From contig DPCK01000092.1 of NCBI GenBank assembly GCA_003516285.1, positions 29,162 to 42,635 of the forward strand: a stretch of DNA of 13,474 nt. The letters are read 5' to 3'. The notes beneath the pieces were generated by a model that searched no databases, had not been told where the DNA came from, and worked only from the letters and a program-made list of their open reading frames with translations. The translations under genes and the position numbers were made by a program. Positions within the stretch are counted from its first letter, which is position 1. Each line of letters starts with the position of its first letter. Below are positions 6,848-13,474 of this stretch, piece after piece. This DNA comes from Lutibacter sp. GTDB lineage: Bacteria > Bacteroidota > Bacteroidia > Flavobacteriales > Flavobacteriaceae.

Positions 6848-8293
6848 ATGTCATTTAACGAACTTTACGAAAAAGAACTTGCTTTTCAAGCTGAAAGAAG
6901 AAGGGCAGCGGTTGAATTAATTAGAATAATCAGCGATTTATGGTATGATGATACCATAGAATTGGTGTTGTTCAGAAATCAATTAAACGATCGAAACGTT
7001 AGTGAAATTATAAGTCTGGTTGATTATGCCAGCGATTTTGTGGAAAAACCAATTTCAATTTTTGAAGCAGTTGAAATTGCCCGTGAAATTAAAAACCAAC
7101 ACTTGCCGCCTTCAAAATTGGATATCGGTAAATTGGTGTACGAGTTTCATTTAGACGATAAACCGAAATCAGTAAAAGATTTTGTGGAAGACAAATTAAA
7201 AGAAGCAAAAAATTCGGGCGGAATTGAACCAAAAGATGTGGTGCTTTATGGATTCGGACGCATTGGCCGTTTATTGGCCCGCGAATTAATGGCGCGCACC
7301 GGAAAAGGAAATTTAATGCGGCTGAGAGCCATTGTTACTCGTGGTGAAATTAATGAATCCATTTTGGAAAAAAGAGCCTCTTTATTAAGGAATGATTCGG
7401 TTCATGGAGATTTTCACGGAACTGTAACCATTGATGCTGAAAAAAACGCTTTAATAATTAATGGGTTAACCGTTAATGTTATTTCCGCAAATGCTCCCGA
7501 AGAAATTGATTATACAGCATACGGAATTTTTGATGCCTTGGTAATCGACAATACCGGCGCATATAGAGATAAGGAAGCATTGAGCCGACATTTAAAATCG
7601 AAAGGCGTTACAAAAGTATTGTTAACGGCTCCCGGGAAAGGCGTTCCAAATATTGTTCACGGCGTAAATCATTTGGAATACAATCCGAACGAAGTCGATA
7701 TTTTTTCTGCGGCTTCTTGCACCACAAACGCCATAACACCGGTGTTAAAAGTTATAGAAGACAATTTTGGTGTTGAATACGGCCATTTGGAAACCATTCA
7801 TGCCTATACAAACGATCAGAATTTGGTTGACAATATGCATAAAAAATACAGAAGAGGAAGGGCGGCAGCCTTAAATATGGTGATTACAGAAACGGGCGCA
7901 GGAAGTGCCGTTTCTAAAGCACTGCCTTCTTTTGAGGGAAAATTAACATCAAACGCCATTCGCGTTCCGGTTCCCAACGGTTCATTGGCCATTTTAAATT
8001 TGCGGTTGGAAAACGCGGCAAGCAAAGAAACCATCAATGGAATGATGAAAAAATATGCGTTAGAAGGTGATTTGGTCGAGCAAATTAAATATTCATTAAG
8101 CAACGAATTGGTTTCTTCTGATATTGTTGGAACAGCCGCTCCGGCAATTTTCGACAGTTATGCAACCATTTCAAGCAACGACGGCAAAAATGTGATTTTA
8201 TATGTTTGGTACGACAATGAATTTGGTTATACCCACCAAGTAATTAGGTTGGCGCGTTACATTTCAAAAGTAAGACGGTTTAATTATTATTAA
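6848..8293 (+). CDS. gap: Glyceraldehyde-3-phosphate dehydrogenase, long form with N-terminal extension
   Basis: The 481-residue protein is about 130-150 residues longer than classical GAPDH (about 335). Residues 1-125 form an extra, largely helical, charged domain of unknown role. The GAPDH core follows: GFGRIGR nucleotide loop (135-141), catalytic Cys291 in AASCTTN (288-294), His318 in HAYT, and WYDNEFGYT near the C-terminus (454-462). The enzyme interconverts glyceraldehyde 3-phosphate and 1,3-bisphosphoglycerate in the cytoplasm. The usual NAD-specifying Asp after the second strand (VxINDx) is absent; the segment here is RAIVTRGE (160-167). This could mean NADP use and a gluconeogenic or anabolic role, but that is inference. 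The gene is monocistronic, with a strong promoter upstream and a bidirectional terminator downstream. Confidence 0.95.
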   Translation: MSFNELYEKELAFQAERRRAAVELIRIISDLWYDDTIELVLFRNQLNDRNVSEIISLVDYASDFVEKPISIFEAVEIAREIKNQHLPPSKLDIGKLVYEFHLDDKPKSVKDFVEDKLKEAKNSGGIEPKDVVLYGFGRIGRLLARELMARTGKGNLMRLRAIVTRGEINESILEKRASLLRNDSVHGDFHGTVTIDAEKNALIINGLTVNVISANAPEEIDYTAYGIFDALVIDNTGAYRDKEALSRHLKSKGVTKVLLTAPGKGVPNIVHGVNHLEYNPNEVDIFSAASCTTNAITPVLKVIEDNFGVEYGHLETIHAYTNDQNLVDNMHKKYRRGRAAALNMVITETGAGSAVSKALPSFEGKLTSNAIRVPVPNGSLAILNLRLENAASKETINGMMKKYALEGDLVEQIKYSLSNELVSSDIVGTAAPAIFDSYATISSNDGKNVILYVWYDNEFGYTHQVIRLARYISKVRRFNYY

Positions 8294-8333
8294 GAACTGG
8301 CCGATAATAAAAGTTTATTTTGGTTAATGCCAT

Positions 8334-8368
8334 AAAAAAAGGATGTTTTTAAAAAACATCCTTTTTTT
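8334..8368. terminator. Bidirectional intrinsic terminator between gap and the sulfur operon
   Basis: The arms 8334-8350 and 8352-8368 are perfect inverted copies: A7, then GGATG and T5, mirrored by A5, CATCC and T7. The structure ends both the gap transcript and the convergent sulfur operon. Confidence 0.93.
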
Positions 8369-8387
8369 AATTTAAGTGTATCTTGTG

Positions 8388-8900
8388 TTATGTAAAAATA
8401 ATTTGGGTTCTGTCTCCGTCGCATAATTCGTAAAATTCACCAATGGTGATAATGTCTTTTACTTCCTCAGATAAATCCGCTTTGGTTAATTTGAACATAT
8501 CAACAGCAAGTCTGCAGGCGTAAATTGTACCGCCGCCAGCGGTAATCATCTCCAAAAATTCATCAACAGGAGGCATTCCCAATTCGTCCATTTGTTTACG
8601 CATCATTGAAGATACTGCCGATTCAACGCCGGGTAATCCGCCAAGCATCGTTGGAAATGGCAATCCTCCCGGCATTTTCATAGCCGGATTCCCGGTTGTT
8701 GCGGTGTGCAAGTGATTCATCGACTTTTTTGTGATTCCTTCCAAGCCAAAGAAAGTGAAAAATAAATTTGTTTCAATACCTTCCATTACAGCGCCATTTG
8801 CCATAACCAATGAGGCATAAACATCTTCCAAATTTCCTTTAGCGCAGATAATACAAACTTTTTCTAATGGTTTTTTTTCTTTTGTTTCCATTTTTATCAT
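8388..8900 (-). CDS. DsrE/F-like (DsrE2-type) sulfur-carrier family protein
   Basis: The 170-residue protein has the DsrE/DsrF-like fold pattern: a first strand VCIICAKGNLEDVYASLVMANGAV (15-38), then NLFFTFFGLEGI (45-56), a Pro/Gly/Met-rich middle (70-110) and the strand-helix IYACRLAVDMF (126-136). The last carries Cys129 where DsrE2 proteins have a conserved, probably sulfur-binding Cys. Cys16, Cys19 and Cys160 are extra. DsrE-family proteins accept and pass on persulfide sulfur. It is last in an operon with an SQR-like flavoprotein and a DsrC-like carrier, 6 bp behind the latter. I assign no single reaction. Translation may start at Met1 or at Met4; nothing upstream decides. No signal peptide is present, so it is probably cytoplasmic or peripheral to the membrane. 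Confidence 0.85.
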   Translation of the reverse strand: MIKMETKEKKPLEKVCIICAKGNLEDVYASLVMANGAVMEGIETNLFFTFFGLEGITKKSMNHLHTATTGNPAMKMPGGLPFPTMLGGLPGVESAVSSMMRKQMDELGMPPVDEFLEMITAGGGTIYACRLAVDMFKLTKADLSEEVKDIITIGEFYELCDGDRTQIIFT

Positions 8901-8906
8901 TTTAAA

Positions 8907-9218
8907 CTAGATACAGCTAGTTGGTTTAGGAATTCCTGCTATTTTTGAGGAGAATTTTAAAGGTCCTTTTGGGAACAATTCATACAACTGTTTAATGTCA
9001 ACAATTCCTGATTTACCAACGCTTCTGATGGTTAACGCCTCTTTAGCGATTGTTTTTTCGCGTAAATAATTAAGTACTTCAAAGTGTTTATCTGTTAATT
9101 CAATATTTAATTCTTTTGCAATTTCATTTGCAATTTCTTTGTTCCATTGAGTCATATCTTCTAGGTATCCGTCATCTGTAACTTTTACCTCAACTCCTGC
9201 TATAGTTTTTACAGCCAT
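8907..9218 (-). CDS. DsrC/TusE-family sulfur carrier with only the terminal cysteine
   Basis: The 103-residue protein is the usual DsrC/TusE length. It shows the family start (MAVKTIAGVEVKVTDDGYLED), a helical middle (WNKEIANEIAKELNIELTDKHFEVLNYLR, residues 25-53) and the C-terminal arm KIAGIPKPTSCI. The penultimate Cys102 (CysA) is present. CysB, 11 residues earlier in dissimilatory DsrC (C-K-I-A-G-L-P-K-P-T-G-C), is replaced by Ser91. That pattern fits TusE-like or related single-Cys sulfur relay proteins rather than the DsrAB partner. It lies 21 bp downstream of the flavoprotein and 6 bp upstream of the DsrE2-like gene, so it probably acts with both. Whether it serves tRNA thiolation (TusE) or sulfide handling is not decided, but no other tus gene is present. 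Confidence 0.92.
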   Translation of the reverse strand: MAVKTIAGVEVKVTDDGYLEDMTQWNKEIANEIAKELNIELTDKHFEVLNYLREKTIAKEALTIRSVGKSGIVDIKQLYELFPKGPLKFSSKIAGIPKPTSCI

Positions 9219-9239
9219 AATATTTAGTTTTAATAGTTA

Positions 9240-10493
9240 TTAATTATTTTTTTCTGGTTTTATGTCAAAAATCTTGCCTTTAAAGCTCATATTTCTCGAT
9301 ACAAACGGAATTGCAATTCCTTTTAAAAGCATATTCCAGTATATCCACCTAAATGCCAATTTTCCCCAATGATTTAGTACGCTTTCTTTTAAAAGTGACA
9401 ATGGACCTATTTTTGCGAAAGGAAATTTTCCGTGCACGGGTTCTGTTACATAATTAAAATCGATGAGCAACGCCTTGTTGTTTCCCGTTTCGATAAAACA
9501 GTTTGCGTGGCCGTCAAATTCTTTTTTTAATGGAAATCCGTCAATATATAACAGAATATTGTCTGTCAATGTTTCTGCCGCGAAATGGGCGACTGAGCCA
9601 GCTTTGGAAGCGGGAACATTCGTGGCATCACCAATTACAAAAATATTTTTATGTGCAATTGATTGTAGCGTGTTATGGTCTGTCGGCACAAAATTTAAAT
9701 CATCGCCCATTCCCGATTTTTCTATCACCTCATCTCCCTTATTAGTAGGAATGGTCACCAGCAAATCAAAAGGGATTCTTCTGCCTTCATAATCCACAAT
9801 TTCTTTGGTGTCATTATCTACGTGTTCAATCGCAAAATCAATTTCGATATTTATGTCTTTTTCTTTTAAAAGGTAATTCAACGCTGTGGTACAGGTTGGT
9901 TTTGTAAACGCACCCGAAAGCGGCGTCACATAACTAATTTCCACCTTGTCCCTCATCCCTTTATCTCGGAAATATGAATCGGCCAAAAAAGCAAATTCTA
10001 AAGGCGCAACCGGACATTTAATCGGCATTTCAGTTATATGTACCAGTAATTTTCCGCCTTGCCAATCTCTTAATTTTTCTCTTAAAGCCAAAGAACCTTC
10101 ATAAGTGTAAAAGTCGAAAATGTCTTTTTTCCAAAGTGGTCCCAACAATCCGTCTGTTTCTTCAGGCGCAATTTTACAGCCCGTAGCTATAATTAAAACA
10201 TCATATTTTAAAGTTTCACCTTCCAGTTCAACCTTATTTTCTTCAGGAATGATTTTCTCTATTTTTTTCTGAATGTATTTTACATCTTTTGGAATAAATT
10301 TTTTGCCTACTTTTTTTACTTGATCTTCTGAATAAATATCAAATGGAAGAAACAAAAAACCAGGTTGATAATAATGCGTTTTATATTGGTCAACGATGGT
10401 GATATTCCATTTATTGAGATATAGTTTTGGCCTAAGGTGATTAGCCATCATTGTGCCTGAAGTACCTGCGCCTAATATAACTAAGTTTTTCAT
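9240..10493 (-). CDS. sqr: Sulfide:quinone oxidoreductase-like FAD flavoprotein
   Basis: The 417-residue protein has the two-dinucleotide-binding-domain flavoprotein layout. It includes an N-terminal FAD loop VILGAGTSGT (5-14), the ATG motif IIATG (101-105), and a second FAD motif FVIGDATNVPASKAGSVAHFAAE (285-307). Cys160 in EMPIKCPVAP matches the SQR catalytic Cys, and Cys332 in GHANCFIETGNNKALLIDF matches the second one. The region SGAFTKPT near Cys201 is also present. The C-terminal aromatic segment FRWIYWNMLLKGIAIPF (381-397) looks like the amphipathic membrane contact of SQR. It should oxidise sulfide to sulfane sulfur or polysulfide and reduce quinone. A flavocytochrome-c-like or NADH dehydrogenase-like role is less likely. 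It is the first gene of the sulfur operon, downstream of a palindrome-rich control region. Confidence 0.87.
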   Translation of the reverse strand: MKNLVILGAGTSGTMMANHLRPKLYLNKWNITIVDQYKTHYYQPGFLFLPFDIYSEDQVKKVGKKFIPKDVKYIQKKIEKIIPEENKVELEGETLKYDVLIIATGCKIAPEETDGLLGPLWKKDIFDFYTYEGSLALREKLRDWQGGKLLVHITEMPIKCPVAPLEFAFLADSYFRDKGMRDKVEISYVTPLSGAFTKPTCTTALNYLLKEKDINIEIDFAIEHVDNDTKEIVDYEGRRIPFDLLVTIPTNKGDEVIEKSGMGDDLNFVPTDHNTLQSIAHKNIFVIGDATNVPASKAGSVAHFAAETLTDNILLYIDGFPLKKEFDGHANCFIETGNNKALLIDFNYVTEPVHGKFPFAKIGPLSLLKESVLNHWGKLAFRWIYWNMLLKGIAIPFVSRNMSFKGKIFDIKPEKNN

Positions 10494-10531
10494 TTTTAAA
10501 TATTTAATTTACGAAAGGGTTTATTGCTATT

Positions 10532-10539
10532 CTAAAATA
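10532..10539 (-). promoter_or_regulatory. Candidate -7 box of the sulfur operon (one mismatch)
   Basis: On the minus strand this reads TATTTTAG, one base off TAnnTTTG. A start near 10526 would place the centre of the first palindrome (10565.5) about 40 bp upstream, the distance of class II CRP/FNR activators. This is the best box in the region but is weak on its own. Confidence 0.3.
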
Positions 10540-10557
10540 TCTTTTAATATTTTGTAA

Positions 10558-10620
10558 AGTTACTTAAGTAGCTTTATGCTATTTATGATAATTATCACTA
10601 TCGTAAGTAACTATAGTTAC
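10558..10620. promoter_or_regulatory. Three stacked palindromes in the sqr-ligA divergent region
   Basis: Palindrome A is AGTTACTTAAGTAGCT (10558-10573; core TACTTAAGTA perfect). B is TGATAATTATCA (10586-10597; perfect), which matches the TGAT-N4-ATCA core of FNR/CRP-type sites. C is GTAACTATAGTTAC (10607-10620; perfect, 5-4-5 layout). In addition AGTTACTTA (10558-10566) recurs inverted as TAAGTAACT (10604-10612). Centre spacings are 26 and 22 bp. Such a cluster is more than expected in plain AT-rich DNA and suggests regulated expression of the sulfur operon. Confidence 0.55.
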
Positions 10621-10656
10621 AGACAAAAAAGACTAAAAGTTGAAGTGCCGGAAAGT

Positions 10657-10674
10657 TTTTATAACCTTATAAAA
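10657..10674. repeat. Short perfect inverted repeat upstream of ligA
   Basis: TTTTATAA and TTATAAAA flank CC in an exact 18-bp inverted repeat, 34 bp before the ligA ATG. It could be an operator or a small hairpin. Its AT content makes a chance origin quite possible. Confidence 0.35.
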
Positions 10675-10708
10675 TCAAAAAATATGATTACTTTTAACCA
10701 ACAATTTA

Positions 10709-12718
10709 ATGAATATGCTTGATAACATCGAAGAAAAAATAAAACAACTCAGAGAAACATTAAATCAGCACAATTACAATTATTATGTCCTGGACAAACC
10801 AACGATTACCGATTTTGATTTTGATTTAAAATTAAAGGAACTGGAAAAGCTGGAAGCTGAGTATCCTCAATTTTCCGATCCAAATTCTCCAACCCAAAGA
10901 GTTGGCGGCGAAATCATTAAAAGTTTTAATACCGTTGTTCATAAAAACAGGATGTTTTCACTGGACAATTCCTATTCAAAAGAGGATATTTTGGATTGGG
11001 AAAACAGGATTAAAAAAATAATAGGCACTGAAGGTGTGGAATATGTTTGTGAATTAAAATACGATGGCGCTTCCATTAATTTAAGCTACAGCAACGGAAT
11101 TTTGCAAAGCGCCGTTACACGTGGCGACGGTTATCAGGGCGATGATGTAACGGCCAATATTAAAACTATTCGTTCAATTCCATTGGTTTTAAAAGAAAAT
11201 TTAATGGAGGATTTTGAAATTCGGGGCGAGATAATTTTACCGCTCGATGGATTCAATAAAATGAATGAAGACAGAATGGATATTGGGCTAGAACCCTATA
11301 GCAATCCCAGAAATACGGCAAGCGGCAGTTTAAAATTGCAGGATAGCGCCGAAGTTGCCAAACGCCCGTTAGATTGTTTGTTGTATCACGTGGTGGCCAA
11401 TAAGAATCCGAATAAAACACATTTTGAAGCCTTGGAAATGGCCCGTAAATTGGGTTTTAAAATTCCTGACACCAACAAAATTTGCGTTACCATTGATGAA
11501 GTAATTTCCTTTATTGAAAATTGGGATATTAAACGGTACAAATTACCTTTTGAAACCGATGGCGTGGTGATAAAAGTGAACAGTTTGGCACAACAAGACG
11601 AGTTGGGTTACACCGCAAAATCGCCTAGATGGGCCATTGCCTACAAATATAAAGCTGAGCAGGAAAGTTCCATTTTAAAGGAAATTACCTATCAGGTTGG
11701 TCGCACAGGCGCCATAACACCGGTGGCGAATTTGGAACCGGTTCAATTGGCGGGAACCATTGTTAAAAGAGCTTCGTTACACAATGCCGACCAAATTGAA
11801 AAACTGGATATTAGAGTTGGCGACACGGTTTACGTGGAAAAAGGCGGAGAAATTATCCCCAAAATTGTTGGGGTTGATTTTAGCAAAAGACCAAAAAATT
11901 CACAACCAACTAAATACATTACCCATTGTCCGGATTGTAATACCGAACTGGTCAGGGCAACCGGCGACGCCAAACATTTTTGTCCGAATGAATATGGTTG
12001 TCCAACCCAAATTACAGGACGAATTCAGCATTTTATCAGCAGAAAGGCGATGGATATTGACGGATTGGGCGCGGAAACCATTCAACTTTTATTTAAAGAA
12101 GTATTGGTAAGCAATTATGCCGATTTATATGAATTACGGGAAGAACAAATTATTCCTTTAGAACGAATGGCTGAAAAATCGGCCCAAAATATTATCGCAG
12201 GGATTGAGAAATCTAAAGAAGTGCCTTTTGAAAAAGTGTTATTTGCTTTGGGAATTCGATTTGTTGGAGAAACCGTGGCTAAGAAATTGGCAAAGCATTT
12301 TAAATCTATTGACAATTTGCTGAAAGCTACTTTTGAAGAATTAATTTCTGTGGATGAAATTGGCGATATTATTGCCAAAAGCATCATTCATTTTTCAGCA
12401 AATCCAATAAATATAGGGTTGATAAATCGATTAAAAACATACGGTGTGCAATTGGAAGTAACTGCTGAATCTCAAGTTGGCAAAACGAATATTTTACAAG
12501 GAAAAACTTTTGTGGTTTCGGGAGTATTCACCCATTTTGAAAGAAATGATCTTAAAAAATCCATTGAAGACAATGGAGGAAAAGTGGCAAGTTCCATTTC
12601 CAAGAAAACAGATTTTATTGTTGCTGGCGAAAATATGGGTCCGAGCAAGCGTGAAAAAGCAGAAAATTTGGGTATTCCAATGATTTCTGAAACAGATTAT
12701 TTAAAAATGCTAGGCTAA
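10709..12718 (+). CDS. ligA: NAD+-dependent DNA ligase LigA
   Basis: The 669-residue protein is full length. It seals nicks in replication and repair by transferring AMP from NAD+. Domains in order: Ia NMN-binding region with YxLDKPTITDFDFD (26-39); adenylation domain with Lys117 in CELKYDGAS; motif EIRGE (170-174); DGVVIKV (284-290) and KSPRWAIAYK (304-313); an OB-fold; a Cys4 zinc site at Cys407, Cys410, Cys425 and Cys431; helix-hairpin-helix repeats (about 445-570); and a BRCT domain (about 592-669). The adenylation motif is KYDG rather than the common KIDG; Lys is intact. The first ATG (10709) and a second at 10715 (ATGCTTGAT) are both in frame; neither has a Shine-Dalgarno, so the exact start is open. 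The gene is divergent from the sulfur operon and upstream of trmD. Confidence 0.98.
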   Translation: MNMLDNIEEKIKQLRETLNQHNYNYYVLDKPTITDFDFDLKLKELEKLEAEYPQFSDPNSPTQRVGGEIIKSFNTVVHKNRMFSLDNSYSKEDILDWENRIKKIIGTEGVEYVCELKYDGASINLSYSNGILQSAVTRGDGYQGDDVTANIKTIRSIPLVLKENLMEDFEIRGEIILPLDGFNKMNEDRMDIGLEPYSNPRNTASGSLKLQDSAEVAKRPLDCLLYHVVANKNPNKTHFEALEMARKLGFKIPDTNKICVTIDEVISFIENWDIKRYKLPFETDGVVIKVNSLAQQDELGYTAKSPRWAIAYKYKAEQESSILKEITYQVGRTGAITPVANLEPVQLAGTIVKRASLHNADQIEKLDIRVGDTVYVEKGGEIIPKIVGVDFSKRPKNSQPTKYITHCPDCNTELVRATGDAKHFCPNEYGCPTQITGRIQHFISRKAMDIDGLGAETIQLLFKEVLVSNYADLYELREEQIIPLERMAEKSAQNIIAGIEKSKEVPFEKVLFALGIRFVGETVAKKLAKHFKSIDNLLKATFEELISVDEIGDIIAKSIIHFSANPINIGLINRLKTYGVQLEVTAESQVGKTNILQGKTFVVSGVFTHFERNDLKKSIEDNGGKVASSISKKTDFIVAGENMGPSKREKAENLGIPMISETDYLKMLG

Positions 12719-12829
12719 TTTTTCAGCGCGGCATGCCCGTCGAAAAGGCTGGAAAGTCCCAAATATTATTTGAATGACTTTTTCATTGACTTTGGAATTT
12801 TTAACTTTCAACTTTTCAACTTAAAATAA

Positions 12830-12837
12830 TATCTTTG
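12830..12837 (+). promoter_or_regulatory. -7 box of trmD, adjacent to the start codon
   Basis: TATCTTTG matches TAnnTTTG exactly and only 4 bp separate it from the trmD ATG. The predicted transcription start is at or next to the A of ATG. Upstream lie three AACTT repeats (12803, 12810, 12818) but no clear TTG -33 element. Confidence 0.5.
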
Positions 12838-12841
12838 CCAA

Positions 12842-13474
12842 ATGCGAATTGATATCATTACCGTTTCACCAGAACTGATTAAAAGTCCGTTTGAATATTC
12901 CATTATAAAGCGCGCCATCGACAAAAATTTGGTGGATGTTCACTTTCACGATTTGAGGAAATACGCCTTAAATGACTACGGAAAAATTGACGATTACCAG
13001 TTTGGCGGCGGCGCGGGAATGGTTTTAATGATTGAACCGATTGACAAATGCATTTCGGAACTGAAATTGGAACGCGATTATGATGAAATTATTTACCTTA
13101 CGCCAGATGCGCCGACTTTAAACCAGCAAACGGCAAATACGCTTTCTTTGGCTGAAAATATTTTGATTTTGTGCGGACATTATAAAGGGGTGGATCAGCG
13201 TGTTAGGGAATTATTGGTCACCAAAGAAATTTCTATAGGAGATTACGTTTTGAGTGGCGGAGAATTGGGTGCGGCTGTTTTATGCGATGCCATTATCCGT
13301 TTAATTCCAGGCGTTTTGGGCGATGAATCTTCGGCATTAACAGATTCGTTCCAGGACAATTTACTTTCGCCGCCGGTTTACACGCGACCATCAGAATACA
13401 AAGGGCTTGAAGTGCCAAAAATACTGTTATCGGGCAATTTCCCGAAGATTGATGAATGGCGGAACGAACAAGCG
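12842..13474 (+). CDS. trmD: tRNA (guanine37-N1)-methyltransferase TrmD, 3' end outside window
   Basis: The frame is open from ATG to the window edge and encodes 211 residues; the family usually has about 225-250, so only a short C-terminal part is missing. TrmD methylates G37 next to the tRNA anticodon with SAM, preventing frameshifts. The trefoil-knot SPOUT signatures are present: the N-terminal RIDIITVSPEL, the GGGAGMVLMIEPI block, LILCGHYKGVDQRV, EISIGDYVLSGGELGAAVLCDAI, RLIPGVLG, and PPVYTRPSEYKGLEVPKILLSGNFPKIDEWR at the edge. The start is 124 bp after the ligA stop. It has its own -7 box immediately before ATG, so translation may begin on a leaderless mRNA. It is usually in an operon with rpsP, rimM or rplS; nothing like these is seen upstream here. 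Confidence 0.97.
   Translation, partial: MRIDIITVSPELIKSPFEYSIIKRAIDKNLVDVHFHDLRKYALNDYGKIDDYQFGGGAGMVLMIEPIDKCISELKLERDYDEIIYLTPDAPTLNQQTANTLSLAENILILCGHYKGVDQRVRELLVTKEISIGDYVLSGGELGAAVLCDAIIRLIPGVLGDESSALTDSFQDNLLSPPVYTRPSEYKGLEVPKILLSGNFPKIDEWRNEQA

Noticed and set aside
9463..9792. 109-codon open frame antisense to the SQR-like gene
   Set aside because: Lies fully inside a gene with strong family motifs on the other strand and shows no domain of its own; likewise for the other antisense frames inside dapF, mltG, gap and ligA.
8388..10493. Dissimilatory sulfite reductase (dsr) locus
   Set aside because: No dsrAB, dsrMKJOP or siroheme genes are in the window, and the DsrC-like protein lacks CysB.
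1..13474. CRISPR array, tRNA, rRNA, insertion sequence, prophage or defence island
   Set aside because: None of the direct repeat arrays, RNA signatures, transposase or integrase motifs were seen; gene content is housekeeping plus one sulfur operon.

Overview
The window looks like a stretch of a Flavobacteriia (Bacteroidota) chromosome. It is AT-rich, and start codons mostly lack a Shine-Dalgarno sequence. Several genes carry the Bacteroidota-type -7 box TAnnTTTG; the clearest case is TTG-N19-TACTTTTG upstream of gap. The gene content is also typical, including a long GAPDH with an N-terminal extension and a single-copy dnaA followed by a low-molecular-weight phosphatase. I cannot name a genus. 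Most of the window is core housekeeping DNA with no insertion sequence, phage, tRNA, rRNA or CRISPR.

Layout. (1) 1-1715, plus strand: the 3' part of dnaA, a low-molecular-weight protein tyrosine phosphatase and an RsmI-like SAM methyltransferase lie tightly packed and end at a strong bidirectional terminator. (2) 1735-4913, minus strand: a secreted lysozyme-fold protein with its own promoter, then an overlapping dapF - GNAT acetyltransferase - mltG operon. This joins diaminopimelate supply with peptidoglycan glycan-strand cleavage. (3) 4963-6466, plus strand: an HtrA/Deg periplasmic protease, preceded by four helically phased GTTAA repeats that look like a response-regulator site. (4) 6467-6847: 381 bp without a gene, holding a hairpin-rich repeat element, an intrinsic terminator and the gap promoter. 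(5) 6848-8293, plus strand: long-form GAPDH, ending at a second bidirectional terminator. (6) 8388-10493, minus strand: a three-gene sulfur operon encoding a sulfide:quinone oxidoreductase-like flavoprotein, a DsrC/TusE-family carrier and a DsrE2-like protein. (7) 10494-10708: a divergent intergenic region with three stacked 12-16 bp palindromes. (8) 10709-12718: ligA. (9) 12842 to the window end: the nearly complete 5' part of trmD, open at the edge.

The most interesting part is the sulfur operon and its control region. The flavoprotein keeps two cysteines at the places used by SQR for sulfide oxidation. The DsrC-like carrier keeps only the penultimate C-terminal cysteine and has Ser where dissimilatory DsrC has its second one. 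No dsrAB is present. Together these suggest a small sulfide or sulfane-sulfur handling module rather than dissimilatory sulfur metabolism, under an upstream array that includes an FNR/CRP-like TGAT-N4-ATCA palindrome. The second lead is the phased repeat array upstream of htrA. The third is a pair of genes, dapF and trmD, whose -7 boxes sit so close to ATG that leaderless mRNAs are likely.
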